Of a stretch of DNA of 64,000 nt, positions 34,681-43,983 are shown in pieces (position 1 is the stretch's first letter; each line of letters begins with the position of its first letter). The position numbers and the translations under genes were made by a program. Where the stretch lies: positions 216,774 through 280,773 of the forward strand of contig NZ_FXAG01000003.1 in the NCBI RefSeq assembly GCF_900177275.1. Direction: 5' to 3'. The notes beneath the pieces were generated by a model. It was not told the origin of the DNA. It ran no database searches and saw only the letters and a program-made list of their open reading frames with translations. The DNA comes from Pseudogulbenkiania subflava DSM 22618. Lineage in GTDB: Bacteria; Pseudomonadota; Gammaproteobacteria; Burkholderiales; Chromobacteriaceae.

Positions 34681-34720
34681 TCCGACGAACTTTATTCGGA
34701 TCCGACAGACTTTATTTGCT
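34681..34720. repeat. Two tandem 20-bp repeats outside the left element end
   Basis: TCCGACGAACTTTATTCGGA (34681-34700) and TCCGACAGACTTTATTTGCT (34701-34720) are head-to-tail copies with exactly 20-bp period. On the minus strand they read AATAAAGTC/AATAAAGTT followed by GTCGGA, resembling TnsB sites of Tn7 ends. They may be the end of a second, older Tn7-like element. The rest of the 316-bp gene-free gap holds the M24 terminator and the left-end sites of the next element. Confidence 0.45.
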
Positions 34721-34734
34721 CAAGTCATTGAAGA

Positions 34735-34857
34735 GTGACAAAAATGTCTGCACTACTAATTTATTAAAAATCAAAGAAATACGGCAGCCTAAAATACTGA
34801 GAAAGTTTGCACTCTCATGGGTTAGGAACGCTTCGCAGTGACAAATATGTTGGCACT
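34735..34857 (+). repeat. Left end of Tn7-like element: three spaced 20-bp sites
   Basis: GTGACAAAAATGTCTGCACT at 34735-34754 and GTGACAAATATGTTGGCACT at 34838-34857, with a degenerate middle copy at 34794-34813 that keeps GTTTGCACT. They match, in opposite orientation, the tandem copies at 52474-52533. Three spaced sites at the left end and packed sites at the right end is the layout of Tn7 TnsB-binding sites. Confidence 0.7.
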
Positions 34858-34883
34858 CTTTGGAAATTTCTCTCTTTCTCGAC

Positions 34884-36152
34884 TCACCCCCCCAGTCGCT
34901 GAGCCAACGCCATGACGGGCTTCAGTCCCGAACCGAAACGGACAATGGCTTCACGATGGCACTCCAACTCGCCGTACGGAAGATAGAGGATATCCAGTTC
35001 GGATACACGCGAGAACGCTGGCCGGGTGAGTTGTTGCCTGACCTCGTCCTGGCGTCCATCGGGTGCAACGAGAAATAACTTGGTACCAACCCCTGGCTGG
35101 GTGCCAAGCGCCAAGTCCAGCATCCGGACGATGCCGGAGTAAATTGAAGTGGAATGCTCAACCTCAAAGGCGGCGACGGCACATTTTGCTTGTTTATCCA
35201 ACCAGATGACATCAATCAGCCGCACCGAGTCTCCCACCGCAGCAAGGTCTCCCGGCAATTGATCCAGACAACCGTCAGCCAGCAGTCCATCATCGCAACG
35301 GCGGGTGCGATCATTGGCAGCAATCCAGACGTCAAATCCCAGGGCGTGGCCCATGTCGCGAAGCCATGCCTGCATTCTAGTATGGGTCACGTCGTTGCTG
35401 CGAGCCGCAGCCAGTTGCTGTGTCAGCGTTGCCGCTTCGCTTCTCACACGGTGTAAATCTTCGAGCCAGGCCTGCTCAGCCGCAGCATCGTCGACAAGCG
35501 GCGGCGCAGTGTAACGGCCGCTGCCAACGTCGAACATAAGACCGGCAACAGCTCCTAGATCGTTAGAGAGCACTTTACGATGCTGTTGGTTTAGTCTTAG
35601 CAAGCCCTCTCGCATCGAAAGGTAGTGGTCCCAACGACCTAGCTTCACCCCTGCGCCTGTGACGGCGTTGTAGCCTTTCACGATTGCCGTATTGAAAGGG
35701 CAAACCAGCGTCGGGTGGATGAAATACAGCAGATTGGCAACCGCAGGCCCCAGCCCCTTGATGCCTTTGGAGTCAATCTCGTGGATTGCATCAAGCACGG
35801 CTTCTGCGGTAGTGCAGCAGTCGCATGCATCGAGCAATCTCGCGAAGGCTCGTTGATTTTCTGGATTCTCGTAGATGTCGGGAATACGTAGTTTGGGCTT
35901 CCATAGGAATGCATGGTCGGCCCCTTTAAAAATCTGCCGTTGTTCGGCTACTGACCGAACAACGGTCTCCAGAGACGAGCCCCGATAGGCATTGCCAAAC
36001 CGATCCGCTTGTATTTCCTTGACGACCTGCCCAATGCCGCGACGGATAGACCGAAAATTCTTCAGCCTTTCTTCCCACAAAAACCACGTCTGGTAGGTGC
36101 CATTAGGGTCATTCTTCCAATGGTCAATAAGTCGCGAAAGTGAGTCGTGCAT
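34884..36152 (-). CDS. Putative nuclease with helix-hairpin-helix-like N-terminal region
   Basis: 422 aa, no firm family name. Residues about 95-165 contain KGIKGLGPAVANLLYFIHPT, resembling a helix-hairpin-helix as in DNA glycosylases. A coiled-coil-like stretch follows at about 220-250. The C-terminal third has LIDVIWLDKQ, AVAAFEVEHSTSIYSGIVRM and KLFLVAPDGRQDEVRQQL, which looks like a PD-(D/E)xK-type restriction endonuclease core (Asp ... Glu-x-Glu), though the catalytic Lys is not obvious. It is the first gene inside the left end of the Tn7-like element, on the minus strand, alone. A defence or DNA-maintenance role is inference. Confidence 0.65.
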   Translation of the reverse strand: MHDSLSRLIDHWKNDPNGTYQTWFLWEERLKNFRSIRRGIGQVVKEIQADRFGNAYRGSSLETVVRSVAEQRQIFKGADHAFLWKPKLRIPDIYENPENQRAFARLLDACDCCTTAEAVLDAIHEIDSKGIKGLGPAVANLLYFIHPTLVCPFNTAIVKGYNAVTGAGVKLGRWDHYLSMREGLLRLNQQHRKVLSNDLGAVAGLMFDVGSGRYTAPPLVDDAAAEQAWLEDLHRVRSEAATLTQQLAAARSNDVTHTRMQAWLRDMGHALGFDVWIAANDRTRRCDDGLLADGCLDQLPGDLAAVGDSVRLIDVIWLDKQAKCAVAAFEVEHSTSIYSGIVRMLDLALGTQPGVGTKLFLVAPDGRQDEVRQQLTRPAFSRVSELDILYLPYGELECHREAIVRFGSGLKPVMALAQRLGG

Positions 36153-36333
36153 GGATGGTGAATGTAGAAACCAAATGAGCTCAGACTAATGGAGTAGCTT
36201 AGAAATATCAATTGGCCATTGACAATGATTTTACGACCACGACTTGCAATGCTGACGGGATGGGAGTGATACAAATCAAGGTTTCAAGAAATGAGGGTAG
36301 TGCACTTGGGGCAACGCTTCTACACTCTAACTC

Positions 36334-36693
36334 ATGCAAGTCTTACGTCGTGCCATCCTCTCCTTGTTGCTCCTGTTGCAGCTACAGCCCATGCTTGCAA
36401 CCGGCACGACAGCCTTATCTGCTAGACAGGTTAGGGGACATGCCATGACGACGTGCAGCATGCCAGCCCCTTCCAAGATGGCAACCATGCATGAGGACTG
36501 CGTCAAACAGTCAGCAAGTGTCGACGTATGCTCAGCTGCTGGTGGCTGTCTCCAGCATTGCACACCCATTGCGACAAGCGACAAGAATATTCCCATCCTT
36601 GCATTGCTCGTATCTGGGCCATGGCCCACAGGGGAGACGGTAATGCAAAGCATTTCCCTTCCTCCTCCTTATAAGCCCCCCATTCAAGTCTGA
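36334..36693 (+). CDS. Small secreted Cys/Met-rich protein
   Basis: 119 aa. Hydrophobic signal sequence at residues 5-23 (ILSLLLLLQLQPMLATG), then Cys- and Met-containing segments (MTTCSMPAPSKMATMHEDC, VCSAAGGCLQHC) that could bind metal. The Pro-rich C terminus (PPPYKPPIQV) recalls small proteins found in heavy-metal gene clusters. Family not recognised with confidence. It precedes the beta-propeller gene by 78 bp on the same strand. Confidence 0.6.
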   Translation: MQVLRRAILSLLLLLQLQPMLATGTTALSARQVRGHAMTTCSMPAPSKMATMHEDCVKQSASVDVCSAAGGCLQHCTPIATSDKNIPILALLVSGPWPTGETVMQSISLPPPYKPPIQV

Positions 36694-36771
36694 TTCTCGC
36701 CGTTACTCAACATCTGTTGCCGTATAAGGCACAGCGATTCTCCGCGATATTAGATTTGAAGGGATTTTGTC

Positions 36772-37836
36772 ATGTCCAAACATCAGTTGAAGCTTACCGC
36801 CCTTGTTTTAGCTCTGGCCACTAGCATGTTGCATGCTGCCAATTTGCCGAACGGCTTTGTCTACAGTGCCAATGAAGATGACAAATCGATCAGTGAGATT
36901 AGGCTTGGCAATGGCACGGTGCGTAGCAAAAAAGTACCGATCGTACCGCACAATGTGCAAATCGCCCCAGATGGCAACACGCTGCTGGCGGTGGGAATCC
37001 CCGCAGCCAGTCATGGTGCGCATGACATGAATGGCATGGCCGCAATGCCTGGTGGAACAATAGCCAGCGCTGCCCACAAAGACAGCGAGGGCAAACTATT
37101 GATCCTTGATATCGGGCAATTTGGCAAGGTATTGGCTACGCTCCCCGCCGGCGAACATCCCGCCCACGTGGTAACAGATCCGAAGGGGAAGCGGGCCTAT
37201 ATCACTAGTTCCGAAGACAATCAGGTTACCGTAGTCGATATCGCCCGGAAGCGCATCGTAGCCAAGGTCTCCACCGGAGCCTTTCCCCATGGCCTCAGAC
37301 CGAGCCCCGATGGTCGCGAGTTGTACGTCGCCAACGTGAAAGATGGCAGCGTCTCCGTCATCGATACTGCGGGCCTCAAAGAGGTGACGCGCATCCCAGT
37401 CGGCCGTGCTCCTGTTCAGGTGGCCTTCACCCCGGATGGAAAACGTGTCTATGTGTCGCTACGAGATGACAATCAAGTCGCAGTCATAGATACATCGACC
37501 CGCCAAATCGTCGGCCGCCTCGCAGTCGGGCGTAACCCGATCCAGGTGTATGCCACCCCTAACGGCAGCAAGGTGTATGTCGCCAATCAAGGAACAGAGA
37601 ACAACCCGGATAATACGGTATCCGTGATCGAAACTGGAGGTCAAAAGGTACTGGAAACAGTCACGACTGGAGCAGGCGCTCACGGTGTCGTCGTGAGCAA
37701 CGATGGAGCCGCCGCCTTTATTACCAATACCTTGGCGGGAACAGTCAGCGCCATAGATACGGAAACCCAACGCGTCGTCGCCACCTATAAGGTTGGGGCC
37801 GGCCCCAACGGCATTACGTACCGCGCAATCCCATAA
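36772..37836 (+). CDS. Periplasmic YVTN/YncE-type beta-propeller protein
   Basis: 354 aa. Signal peptide with cleavage near LHAANLPNG (about residue 22). The mature protein consists of repeated propeller blades of about 42 residues: GKRAYITSSEDNQVTVVDIA, GRELYVANVKDGSVSVIDTA, GKRVYVSLRDDNQVAVIDTS, GSKVYVANQGTENNPDNTVS. A Met/His-bearing insert (SHGAHDMNGMAAMPGG) in an early blade could bind metal. Such proteins are often found in copper islands; their biochemical role is not settled. Confidence 0.82.
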   Translation: MSKHQLKLTALVLALATSMLHAANLPNGFVYSANEDDKSISEIRLGNGTVRSKKVPIVPHNVQIAPDGNTLLAVGIPAASHGAHDMNGMAAMPGGTIASAAHKDSEGKLLILDIGQFGKVLATLPAGEHPAHVVTDPKGKRAYITSSEDNQVTVVDIARKRIVAKVSTGAFPHGLRPSPDGRELYVANVKDGSVSVIDTAGLKEVTRIPVGRAPVQVAFTPDGKRVYVSLRDDNQVAVIDTSTRQIVGRLAVGRNPIQVYATPNGSKVYVANQGTENNPDNTVSVIETGGQKVLETVTTGAGAHGVVVSNDGAAAFITNTLAGTVSAIDTETQRVVATYKVGAGPNGITYRAIP

Positions 37837-37843
37837 TCATGGT

Positions 37844-37866
37844 GGCCGCCCGTCGATCGGGCGGCC
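37844..37866 (+). terminator. Hairpin after the beta-propeller gene
   Basis: GGCCGCCCG-TCGAT-CGGGCGGCC, a 9-bp perfect stem starting 8 bp after the stop codon. The T tract after it is weak; likely terminator of the plus-strand pair. Confidence 0.65.
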
Positions 37867-38044
37867 TGTTCCAAGGCGGGAGTTTTTCTAACCATCGCCC
37901 CTCAAATCGAGAGGAGAATGATGTCGGCACCACCCCTCCTCTCTCGTTCCCCCTCTCCACATCCCGCTCACTGGAACACTATTTGGCGGCAAGGCGACTT
38001 TGCCGTCTTCCCCATGACTTCAGCCCGGATTTCATGAGGGGGAA

Positions 38045-38713
38045 CTACCTGCGTTCCACATCCCCTCGGGGCCCGACCGTTTGGGCACTCAGCTTCGGGA
38101 AGAACGGAGGAGTATGCCGCCAATAATGCTCATATTCTTCTCCGAATTCGGCAGCGACTTCGCGCTCCTCGCGGAAGGCAAGACGAACATACATAACCAC
38201 CAGAATCGGGAACATTACCAGTGTCAGCAGCGTCGGCCACTGTAGCAGAAAGCCGAACATGATCAGCACAAAGCCGATGTACTGCGGATGCCGCACCCGA
38301 ACATAGGGACCGGTCATGGCCAAGCGATGCGCGCGTTGTGCATCATAGAGAACCCTCCACGAGGCCGCGAGCAGCCAGAATCCACCGCCGATGAACGCAG
38401 AGCTCAACAGGTGGAACGGTCCAAAATGGGGATTGGATCTCCAGCCAAACATGACTTCGAGCAAGTGACCAGAATCGTGGGCGAAGAAGTTGACGTCTGG
38501 AAATTTGCTGCTTAGCCAGCCGGACAATAAATAGATCGTCAACGGGAAACCGTACATCTCGGCAAACAGCGCCACGATAAACGCTGAGAAGGCGCTGAAG
38601 GAGCGCCAGTCTCGCTTTGACTGGGGCTTCGCGAAGCTGAAGGCGAAAATGATAAAGACCAGAGAATTAATGAGGACCAGCGACCACAAGCCATAGGCAG
38701 GCGTGTCTTTCAT
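38045..38713 (-). CDS. Isoprenylcysteine carboxyl methyltransferase-like membrane protein
   Basis: 222-aa polytopic membrane protein. ATG 38713 (MKDTPAYGLWSLVLI) has AGGAG 8 bp upstream and overlaps the preceding stop as ATGA. The C-terminal half has the PEMT/ICMT signature: GPYVRVRHPQYIGFVLIMFG, then REEREVAAEFGEEYEHYWRH. Members use S-adenosylmethionine; in metal-resistance islands their substrate is unknown. Last gene of the minus-strand metal cluster. Confidence 0.82.
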   Translation of the reverse strand: MKDTPAYGLWSLVLINSLVFIIFAFSFAKPQSKRDWRSFSAFSAFIVALFAEMYGFPLTIYLLSGWLSSKFPDVNFFAHDSGHLLEVMFGWRSNPHFGPFHLLSSAFIGGGFWLLAASWRVLYDAQRAHRLAMTGPYVRVRHPQYIGFVLIMFGFLLQWPTLLTLVMFPILVVMYVRLAFREEREVAAEFGEEYEHYWRHTPPFFPKLSAQTVGPRGDVERR

Positions 38714-38994
38714 TTCCGATCTCCTTGGTTTCCCCGCGGGGAAGTGTTGCTGTTGACATCGTGACCTTCTCCATGCCCAGCGTGACCACCATGCATGAAA
38801 AGATGCATCAGGGGACAAGCCAGTAGCAGAAGGAACGGCAGCCAACCGAACAAATGGGCCCGGTGTTCGGAAAGCAGGAAGAAGGCCGCAACAGCAATAA
38901 AACCCCAGAAGACCCAACTCCCTCGTAGTCCACGGGAATGGCTATGCTCACTGTCCTGGTGTGTCACGTGTTCGTTTTTCTGCATCGGTTCCAT
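38710..38994 (-). CDS. DUF2933-type small membrane protein
   Basis: 94 aa. His-rich ends (HVTHQDSEHSHSRG, HLFMHGGHAGHGEGHD) surround two short hydrophobic helices (WVFWGFIAVAAFFLL, LPFLLLLACPLMHLFM). The pattern FLLSEHRAHLFGWLPFLLLL and the final MHGGHGGH-like tail are typical of DUF2933 proteins linked to copper resistance. Coupled by ATGA overlap to the methyltransferase-like gene. Confidence 0.75.
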   Translation of the reverse strand: MEPMQKNEHVTHQDSEHSHSRGLRGSWVFWGFIAVAAFFLLSEHRAHLFGWLPFLLLLACPLMHLFMHGGHAGHGEGHDVNSNTSPRGNQGDRK

Positions 38995-39050
38995 TGCGAT
39001 GACTCCAATCGATCATTCGGAATGACAGCATTGCTCCCTCGGGAGCCCAA

Positions 39051-39362
39051 TCAACAGCAGCCACCGCCATGGCGATGAGTTTGGCCTTGTATAAACTGTT
39101 GTGGGTTCTTCTCGAATTCGGTGCGCGAACTCTCCGATTCGAATAAATACTTCTGGCCTTGATATGTCGAAATAAGCGCTTTGGCTTTGTCAACGGGCCG
39201 ACCAGTCACCGGGTCACGCGGGGAGTCATCCTGATGTGAGTGTCCACCTCCAGCACCATGCCTATGCCCCCCCATGCCACACCCCATCCCTCCACGTCGC
39301 ATTAAAAAAACTAGGCCGACTGCCAACAACAGCCAAATCGCGTTCTCCGATAACCATTGCAT
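39051..39362 (-). CDS. Membrane-anchored YHS-domain protein
   Basis: 103 aa. N-terminal helix (WLLLAVGLVFLMR), Gly/Met/His-rich linker (GMGCGMGGHRHGAGGGHSH), then a YHS/TRASH-like domain: DPVTGRPVDKAKALISTYQG and QKYLFESESSRTEFEKNPQQ. The C terminus HRHGGGCC is a likely metal ligand set. The usual YHS Cys (DPVCG) is Thr here. Fits copper handling beside the P-type ATPase, which itself has two YHS domains. Confidence 0.72.
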   Translation of the reverse strand: MQWLSENAIWLLLAVGLVFLMRRGGMGCGMGGHRHGAGGGHSHQDDSPRDPVTGRPVDKAKALISTYQGQKYLFESESSRTEFEKNPQQFIQGQTHRHGGGCC

Positions 39363-39468
39363 GATATGTTTCCTTATCGAGCAAGATTGCGAACAAAATA
39401 TGCCAACAAGCGGAGGGCAAACTTACTATCATTCGAAAACCCTTGCTGCAGTGAGATAGAAGTTAATT

Positions 39469-39684
39469 TCACGTATTTCTTCTTTCATGCCCTTTTCGCA
39501 TTCCGCTGGCGATTTCTTCCTCGCTGCGTTTAGCAAGGCGCAAAGTCATCCAAACGACGACCGGGCAACTGAATAACACCAACGCAAGAACAAGCGTGAG
39601 CAGCGAAAAGCCGTAGAAATAAAACATCCCGATCGCTACAGCAACAGCAATAACGGCACACATCCCATAAGCCAGTTGTTTCAT
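39469..39684 (-). CDS. Small two-helix membrane protein
   Basis: 71 aa with two hydrophobic helices (YGMCAVIAVAVAIGMFYFYG, LLTLVLALVLFSCPVVVWM) and a charged tail. Family not identified. It follows the P-type ATPase gene by 51 bp on the same strand and is probably part of the metal operon. Confidence 0.55.
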   Translation of the reverse strand: MKQLAYGMCAVIAVAVAIGMFYFYGFSLLTLVLALVLFSCPVVVWMTLRLAKRSEEEIASGMRKGHERRNT

Positions 39685-39735
39685 CGCTATCTCTTCCCTG
39701 TATTGATTGCTCCCGACGATGTGATCAGCACCAGA

Positions 39736-42093
39736 CTAGAGTCCAATCTGCGCCCGTTTGAGCAATGCCGAGTTAACAATTACCGACAAAGAGCTCAACG
39801 CCATCGCTGCCGCCGCGAGAATCGGGTTCAAGAAACCCAAAGCCGCCACAGGAATACCGATGCTGTTGTAAATGAAGGCCCAGAACAGGTTCTGCTTGAT
39901 CTTGCGCATCGTGGCGCGGGACAACTGAATCGAGGCCATCACATCACGCACGTCGTTCTTGATGAGGATGATGCCGCCGGTTTCCTTGGCTACGTCCGAA
40001 CCGGAGCCGATAGCGACGCCAATGTCGGCAGTAGCCAGCGCTGGCGCATCGTTCACCCCGTCACCGACCATGGCAACCACCTCACCCTCGCCCTGAAGTT
40101 GGCGGATCACGTTCACCTTGTCGTCCGGCAATACCTCGGCAATGACACGATCGATGCCGATCTGTTTGGCTATGGCATCGGCGGTGCGCTGGTTGTCACC
40201 GGTGAGCAGCACAACCTTAATGTTGCGAGCCTTCAGTGCCGCGACCACTTCCACGGCCTCCGGTTTCAGAGTGTCCGCGACTGCGATGACACCAATTAAG
40301 GTGTTCCCGATGCCAACCAGCATGGCTGTCTTGCCGTCCGCCTCCAGGCGAGTCAGTGCTGCTTCCGCCTCCTCGACCGGGACGTTCCGTTGCGCAGCGA
40401 GTCGGCGATTGCCTAGAAAAACCAGTTGGCCATCGACGGTTCCCTGGATGCCATGACCAGCAATAGCGGTGATGCCACTTGCCTTTGGCAGAGCCCCGCC
40501 GCGGTGCAGAGCAGCACGAACAATCGCCTCACCCAGCGGATGCTCGGACCCGCTTTCCACGGCACCCGCCATGCTCAGCACTAAAGACTCGCTATTGCCC
40601 TTGAACGGGATCACATCGGTGACAGTAGGTTCTCCGCGGGTAAGCGTGCCGGTCTTATCAAACACGATCGTGCTCAACTTCTCGGCTCGCTCCAGCACTT
40701 CGCCGCCCCGAATCAGGATGCCGCCATCGGCGCCCTTGCCTACCCCCACCATCAGCGCGGCTGGCGTCGCCACGCCCAGCGCACATGGGCAGGAAATAAT
40801 CAGGACCGCGATGAAAGCCAGCAACCCTTGCGGGAAGTTGCCGGCCAACCACCAACCGACGAACGCCAGCAACGCCACGGCTACCACGGCCGGCACGAAA
40901 TAGCCGGTGACGGTGTCGGCCAACCGCTGGACCTGCGCCGTGCTCGCCTGCGCCTCTTCCACCATCTTGATGATCTGGGCCAGCGCGGTATCGGCGCCAA
41001 TCTTGGTCGCCTTGAAGGTGAACACCCCGCTGCGGTTGAGCGTTCCGCCGATGACCGATGTGCCCGGCCTCTTTTCGACCGGCATCGATTCGCCGGTAAG
41101 CATCGACTCATCAACAGTCGACGCCCCTTCGGTAACCTCACCGTCGGTCGGGATTTTCTCGCCCGGCTTCACCACAACAAGCTCTCCCACCATAATGCTC
41201 TCGGCGGGAATCTCGACCTCTTGGCCATCGCGCATTACGTGAGCAGCGGCCGGCTTGAGGTCTAGCAGTCGCCGCACCGCTGCAGACGACTTCTTCTTGA
41301 TGATTTCTTCCATGTACTTGCCGAGCAAGACGAAGGCGATGATGACCGCCGACACTTCAAAGTACACATCGCGTTCCGCCACCTTGACCGGCAGCACGTC
41401 GGGGAAGAACAGGACGGCGACGCTGTAGAAGTAGGCCACTGAGGTGCCTAGCGCGATCAGGAAATCCATGTTGATGTTGCGGGTGCGAATAGCATTCCAC
41501 GCCCCCTTGTAGAACCCCCACCCTCCGATGAACTGCACCGGTGTCACCAACAAGAACAACCACATCCCCCAGGTAAACCAGGGCAAGGCCGGAATCGGTG
41601 CCCACGTCAGCAGCGTGGCGCCGGCGGCAAGTGCAATGAAGGCTCCGGCACGCAGTATCGCGAGCGCCAACACCCCGGTCAGGGCAATGGCGACACGCGC
41701 CTTCATCGCCTTCAATTCAGTCTCGGGGGATTCGAAGGTCCGCAGACAGCTATCGCTGCAGAAATAATAGGTTCGACCACCACGCTCCGCTTTCAGGGCG
41801 GATGCCTTGTCTACCATCATGCCGCAGATTGGATCCTTGGCCCGGTCACCACCGCCGACCATCTTGGCCGGCGTAGGCACAGTAGTGACGTGGTGGTGGT
41901 GTGCTGTAGCTGTGGTTTGACCGTGAACTTCCACCAATACGGGCTGATCAACGTATCTCTTCGGTGCTGCAGCGAACTGTTTCTGGCACCGAGTGGAACA
42001 GAACCAATATTTCCGACCTTGGTACTCCTGGCTGGCTTGTGCTGTCGTGGTGTCAGTCTGCATGCCACAGACCGGATCAATAACGGTTGCCAT
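39736..42093 (-). CDS. Copper/silver-translocating P-type ATPase with two YHS domains
   Basis: 785-aa P1B-ATPase of the inner membrane, exporting Cu(I)/Ag(I) from the cytoplasm. Two N-terminal YHS metal-binding domains replace the usual HMA domains: [13 protein letters not shown] ... [11 protein letters not shown] (residues about 4-42) and [11 protein letters not shown] ... [11 protein letters not shown] (about 86-125). The transmembrane metal motif is [14 protein letters not shown], the phosphorylation site [10 protein letters not shown], and the hinge [11 protein letters not shown] His-rich linker separates the YHS domains. Starts 56 bp after the DUF5676-type gene. Confidence 0.94.
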   Translation of the reverse strand: MATVIDPVCGMQTDTTTAQASQEYQGRKYWFCSTRCQKQFAAAPKRYVDQPVLVEVHGQTTATAHHHHVTTVPTPAKMVGGGDRAKDPICGMMVDKASALKAERGGRTYYFCSDSCLRTFESPETELKAMKARVAIALTGVLALAILRAGAFIALAAGATLLTWAPIPALPWFTWGMWLFLLVTPVQFIGGWGFYKGAWNAIRTRNINMDFLIALGTSVAYFYSVAVLFFPDVLPVKVAERDVYFEVSAVIIAFVLLGKYMEEIIKKKSSAAVRRLLDLKPAAAHVMRDGQEVEIPAESIMVGELVVVKPGEKIPTDGEVTEGASTVDESMLTGESMPVEKRPGTSVIGGTLNRSGVFTFKATKIGADTALAQIIKMVEEAQASTAQVQRLADTVTGYFVPAVVAVALLAFVGWWLAGNFPQGLLAFIAVLIISCPCALGVATPAALMVGVGKGADGGILIRGGEVLERAEKLSTIVFDKTGTLTRGEPTVTDVIPFKGNSESLVLSMAGAVESGSEHPLGEAIVRAALHRGGALPKASGITAIAGHGIQGTVDGQLVFLGNRRLAAQRNVPVEEAEAALTRLEADGKTAMLVGIGNTLIGVIAVADTLKPEAVEVVAALKARNIKVVLLTGDNQRTADAIAKQIGIDRVIAEVLPDDKVNVIRQLQGEGEVVAMVGDGVNDAPALATADIGVAIGSGSDVAKETGGIILIKNDVRDVMASIQLSRATMRKIKQNLFWAFIYNSIGIPVAALGFLNPILAAAAMALSSLSVIVNSALLKRAQIGL

Positions 42094-42149
42094 GTGCTTT
42101 CTCCTTGCCCCCGCGATATGGGGGAAGTTGTCGCCAATGCTTTCTAGAT

Positions 42150-42428
42150 TTAGTATCGATTACCTTGCAACAGGCCATGCAGCCATGCGAACACCGTACC
42201 GACCATGAATCCCCACACCGCCAGCACCACGAGGGGGTACATGAACTTCGCGAAGGTAAAAGGCTCTGGAGTATCCAGCTTGTGGAAGTCGAGGCCATGG
42301 AACAGTGCGTTGAGAAAATCGACACCCCGATCCGGCCACAAGGCATACAGTACAGCGCACACGCCATAGCTGATCGCCATGGTCGAAGCCAGTGCGACAC
42401 CAATTTTCCAGGGGGCATTCGTATTCAT
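42150..42428 (-). CDS. DUF5676-type small membrane protein
   Basis: 92 aa with two hydrophobic helices ([20 protein letters not shown] and [20 protein letters not shown]) and the loop [19 protein letters not shown] 42428 follows AAGGAG at 7 bp. This type is commonly found beside copper ATPases; function unknown. It lies between the multicopper oxidase and the ATPase genes, same strand. Confidence 0.75.
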   Translation of the reverse strand: MNTNAPWKIGVALASTMAISYGVCAVLYALWPDRGVDFLNALFHGLDFHKLDTPEPFTFAKFMYPLVVLAVWGFMVGTVFAWLHGLLQGNRY

Positions 42429-42498
42429 GACACTCTCCTTACACTGAGATACCAAACAGTCGATATGAGCACATGGCCTCGGTGAACCCCTTACCGCC

Positions 42499-43980
42499 CT
42501 ATACCACTTTGAGCTGCCCCATCATTCCCAGCCCTTCGTGTTCAAGGATGTGACAGTGGAACATGCGTAGACCACGCCAGCGCTGAACAGCCTTGATCCG
42601 TACCGTCTCCCCCGACTTCAGGTTCACGGTGTCGTGCCAAGCACGGAAGGGCTCCGGCGTCACCACACCATGGATCTCCCGTTCAACGACCTGGAATTGG
42701 GTACCATGCAGATGGAAGGGGTGATCCATATCCGCTTGGTTGACGATTTCCCATAACTCGACTTCATTGCGCCGACTAGTCAGATCAACCCGCTTCATGT
42801 CATAGGTCTTGCCGTTGACGAGGAAGGACATTTGATGGCGGCCGTCCTTCATCGACATCTGTTCAGTGAACACGACCCTTTTGTGTGCCTTTACTGGCCC
42901 AAGATCTGCGATAGAACACAGTTGCAGGGGCAAAGGTGGCTGAATAGTGGATCTGACTGGGGAGAAATCCACCGTCAACAGACTGAGCGCCTTGTCGGGC
43001 GCTACTTCCCCCATTTTCCCGCGAGGGTAGACTGCCGCCGTCAGATCGACCCGATCACGGTGCGTGCCCGCATCGACGATAAGTTCGGCACGCTGGGCTG
43101 GTACCACCAGAAACTCCTGCAGACCCGCGATGGGATGCTCGATCAAGCCGCCATCGGTTCCCACCAATGCGAAACCGATACCCGGCAGAGTCAGGCGCAG
43201 GTAGCGTGCACTGCACGCATTCCAGATTCGCCAGCGTTCCCGCCCCCCGGTGTCGAATCGCACTACCGGCATGTGCTGGGCATTTACCAGCACAAACTGC
43301 CCTTCACGGCCATTCATCCAATCATCCGCATCGTCTGCCGGAATCTTGCCCTGCTGATCAAGCTTGAGATCGGAAGTCACCAGCAAACGCTCAGGGATTC
43401 CGTTGAGTGGGTCTTGCCTGGCACGCACGATAAAAAGCCCTGCTAGCCCACGGAAAGCCTGCTCGGCGGTGTAGGTATGAGGGTGAGGGTGATACCAGTA
43501 AGTGCCTGCGCAGCCATCCGGTAAGGTGAAGCGATAAACCCGTTTGCCTCCAGGGGGTACTGGATTCTGGGGATTACCATCCTGCTCGGGCGGCACCGGC
43601 AGGCCATGCCAGTGTATGGATGAAGGTTGCTTGAGTCGGTTTACAAAGGTGATCTCGATGGTATCCCCTTCAAATACTTCAATCAGGGGCCCTGGCAGGC
43701 TACCGTTGTAGGTCCAAAACTCAGTGGCATGACCTGCGACCAATTCGGCTCTCAGTGGCGCGGCCGTCAAGGTGGCCCGGAATAGTCCTAGCGTCTTGCT
43801 TTCGTTGGTGAGCTTGCCCAACTCCCGTAGAGGTAGTCCCCGCGGCAAGGCATCAACCGGTAATAAGGAGGCAGGGGCAGCGGTCTCTCCCATGGACATT
43901 GCTCCGGCCCAAACCTTGGTCGAAGCAGCCCCCATCACTACAAGACGGCTAATGGCAGTCAGAAATTGCCTACGCTGCAT
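42499..43980 (-). CDS. Multicopper oxidase, periplasmic (Tat signal)
   Basis: 493-aa cuprous oxidase of the CueO/CopA-like family. N terminus MQRRQFLTAISRLVVMGAAS is a probable Tat signal (RRQFL). The four copper motifs are present: SIHWHGLPVP, GTYWYHPHPH, DHPFHLHGTQFQV, and MFHCHILEHEGLGMM, the last giving the type 1 site with axial Met. ATG 43980 is 6 bp after AGGAG; the stop codon of the upstream Met-rich gene lies within that leader. The enzyme would oxidise Cu(I) to Cu(II) in the periplasm. No Met-rich insert as in CueO is seen; the separate Met-rich protein upstream may do that job. Confidence 0.94.
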   Translation of the reverse strand: MQRRQFLTAISRLVVMGAASTKVWAGAMSMGETAAPASLLPVDALPRGLPLRELGKLTNESKTLGLFRATLTAAPLRAELVAGHATEFWTYNGSLPGPLIEVFEGDTIEITFVNRLKQPSSIHWHGLPVPPEQDGNPQNPVPPGGKRVYRFTLPDGCAGTYWYHPHPHTYTAEQAFRGLAGLFIVRARQDPLNGIPERLLVTSDLKLDQQGKIPADDADDWMNGREGQFVLVNAQHMPVVRFDTGGRERWRIWNACSARYLRLTLPGIGFALVGTDGGLIEHPIAGLQEFLVVPAQRAELIVDAGTHRDRVDLTAAVYPRGKMGEVAPDKALSLLTVDFSPVRSTIQPPLPLQLCSIADLGPVKAHKRVVFTEQMSMKDGRHQMSFLVNGKTYDMKRVDLTSRRNEVELWEIVNQADMDHPFHLHGTQFQVVEREIHGVVTPEPFRAWHDTVNLKSGETVRIKAVQRWRGLRMFHCHILEHEGLGMMGQLKVV

Positions 43981-43983
43981 CAC

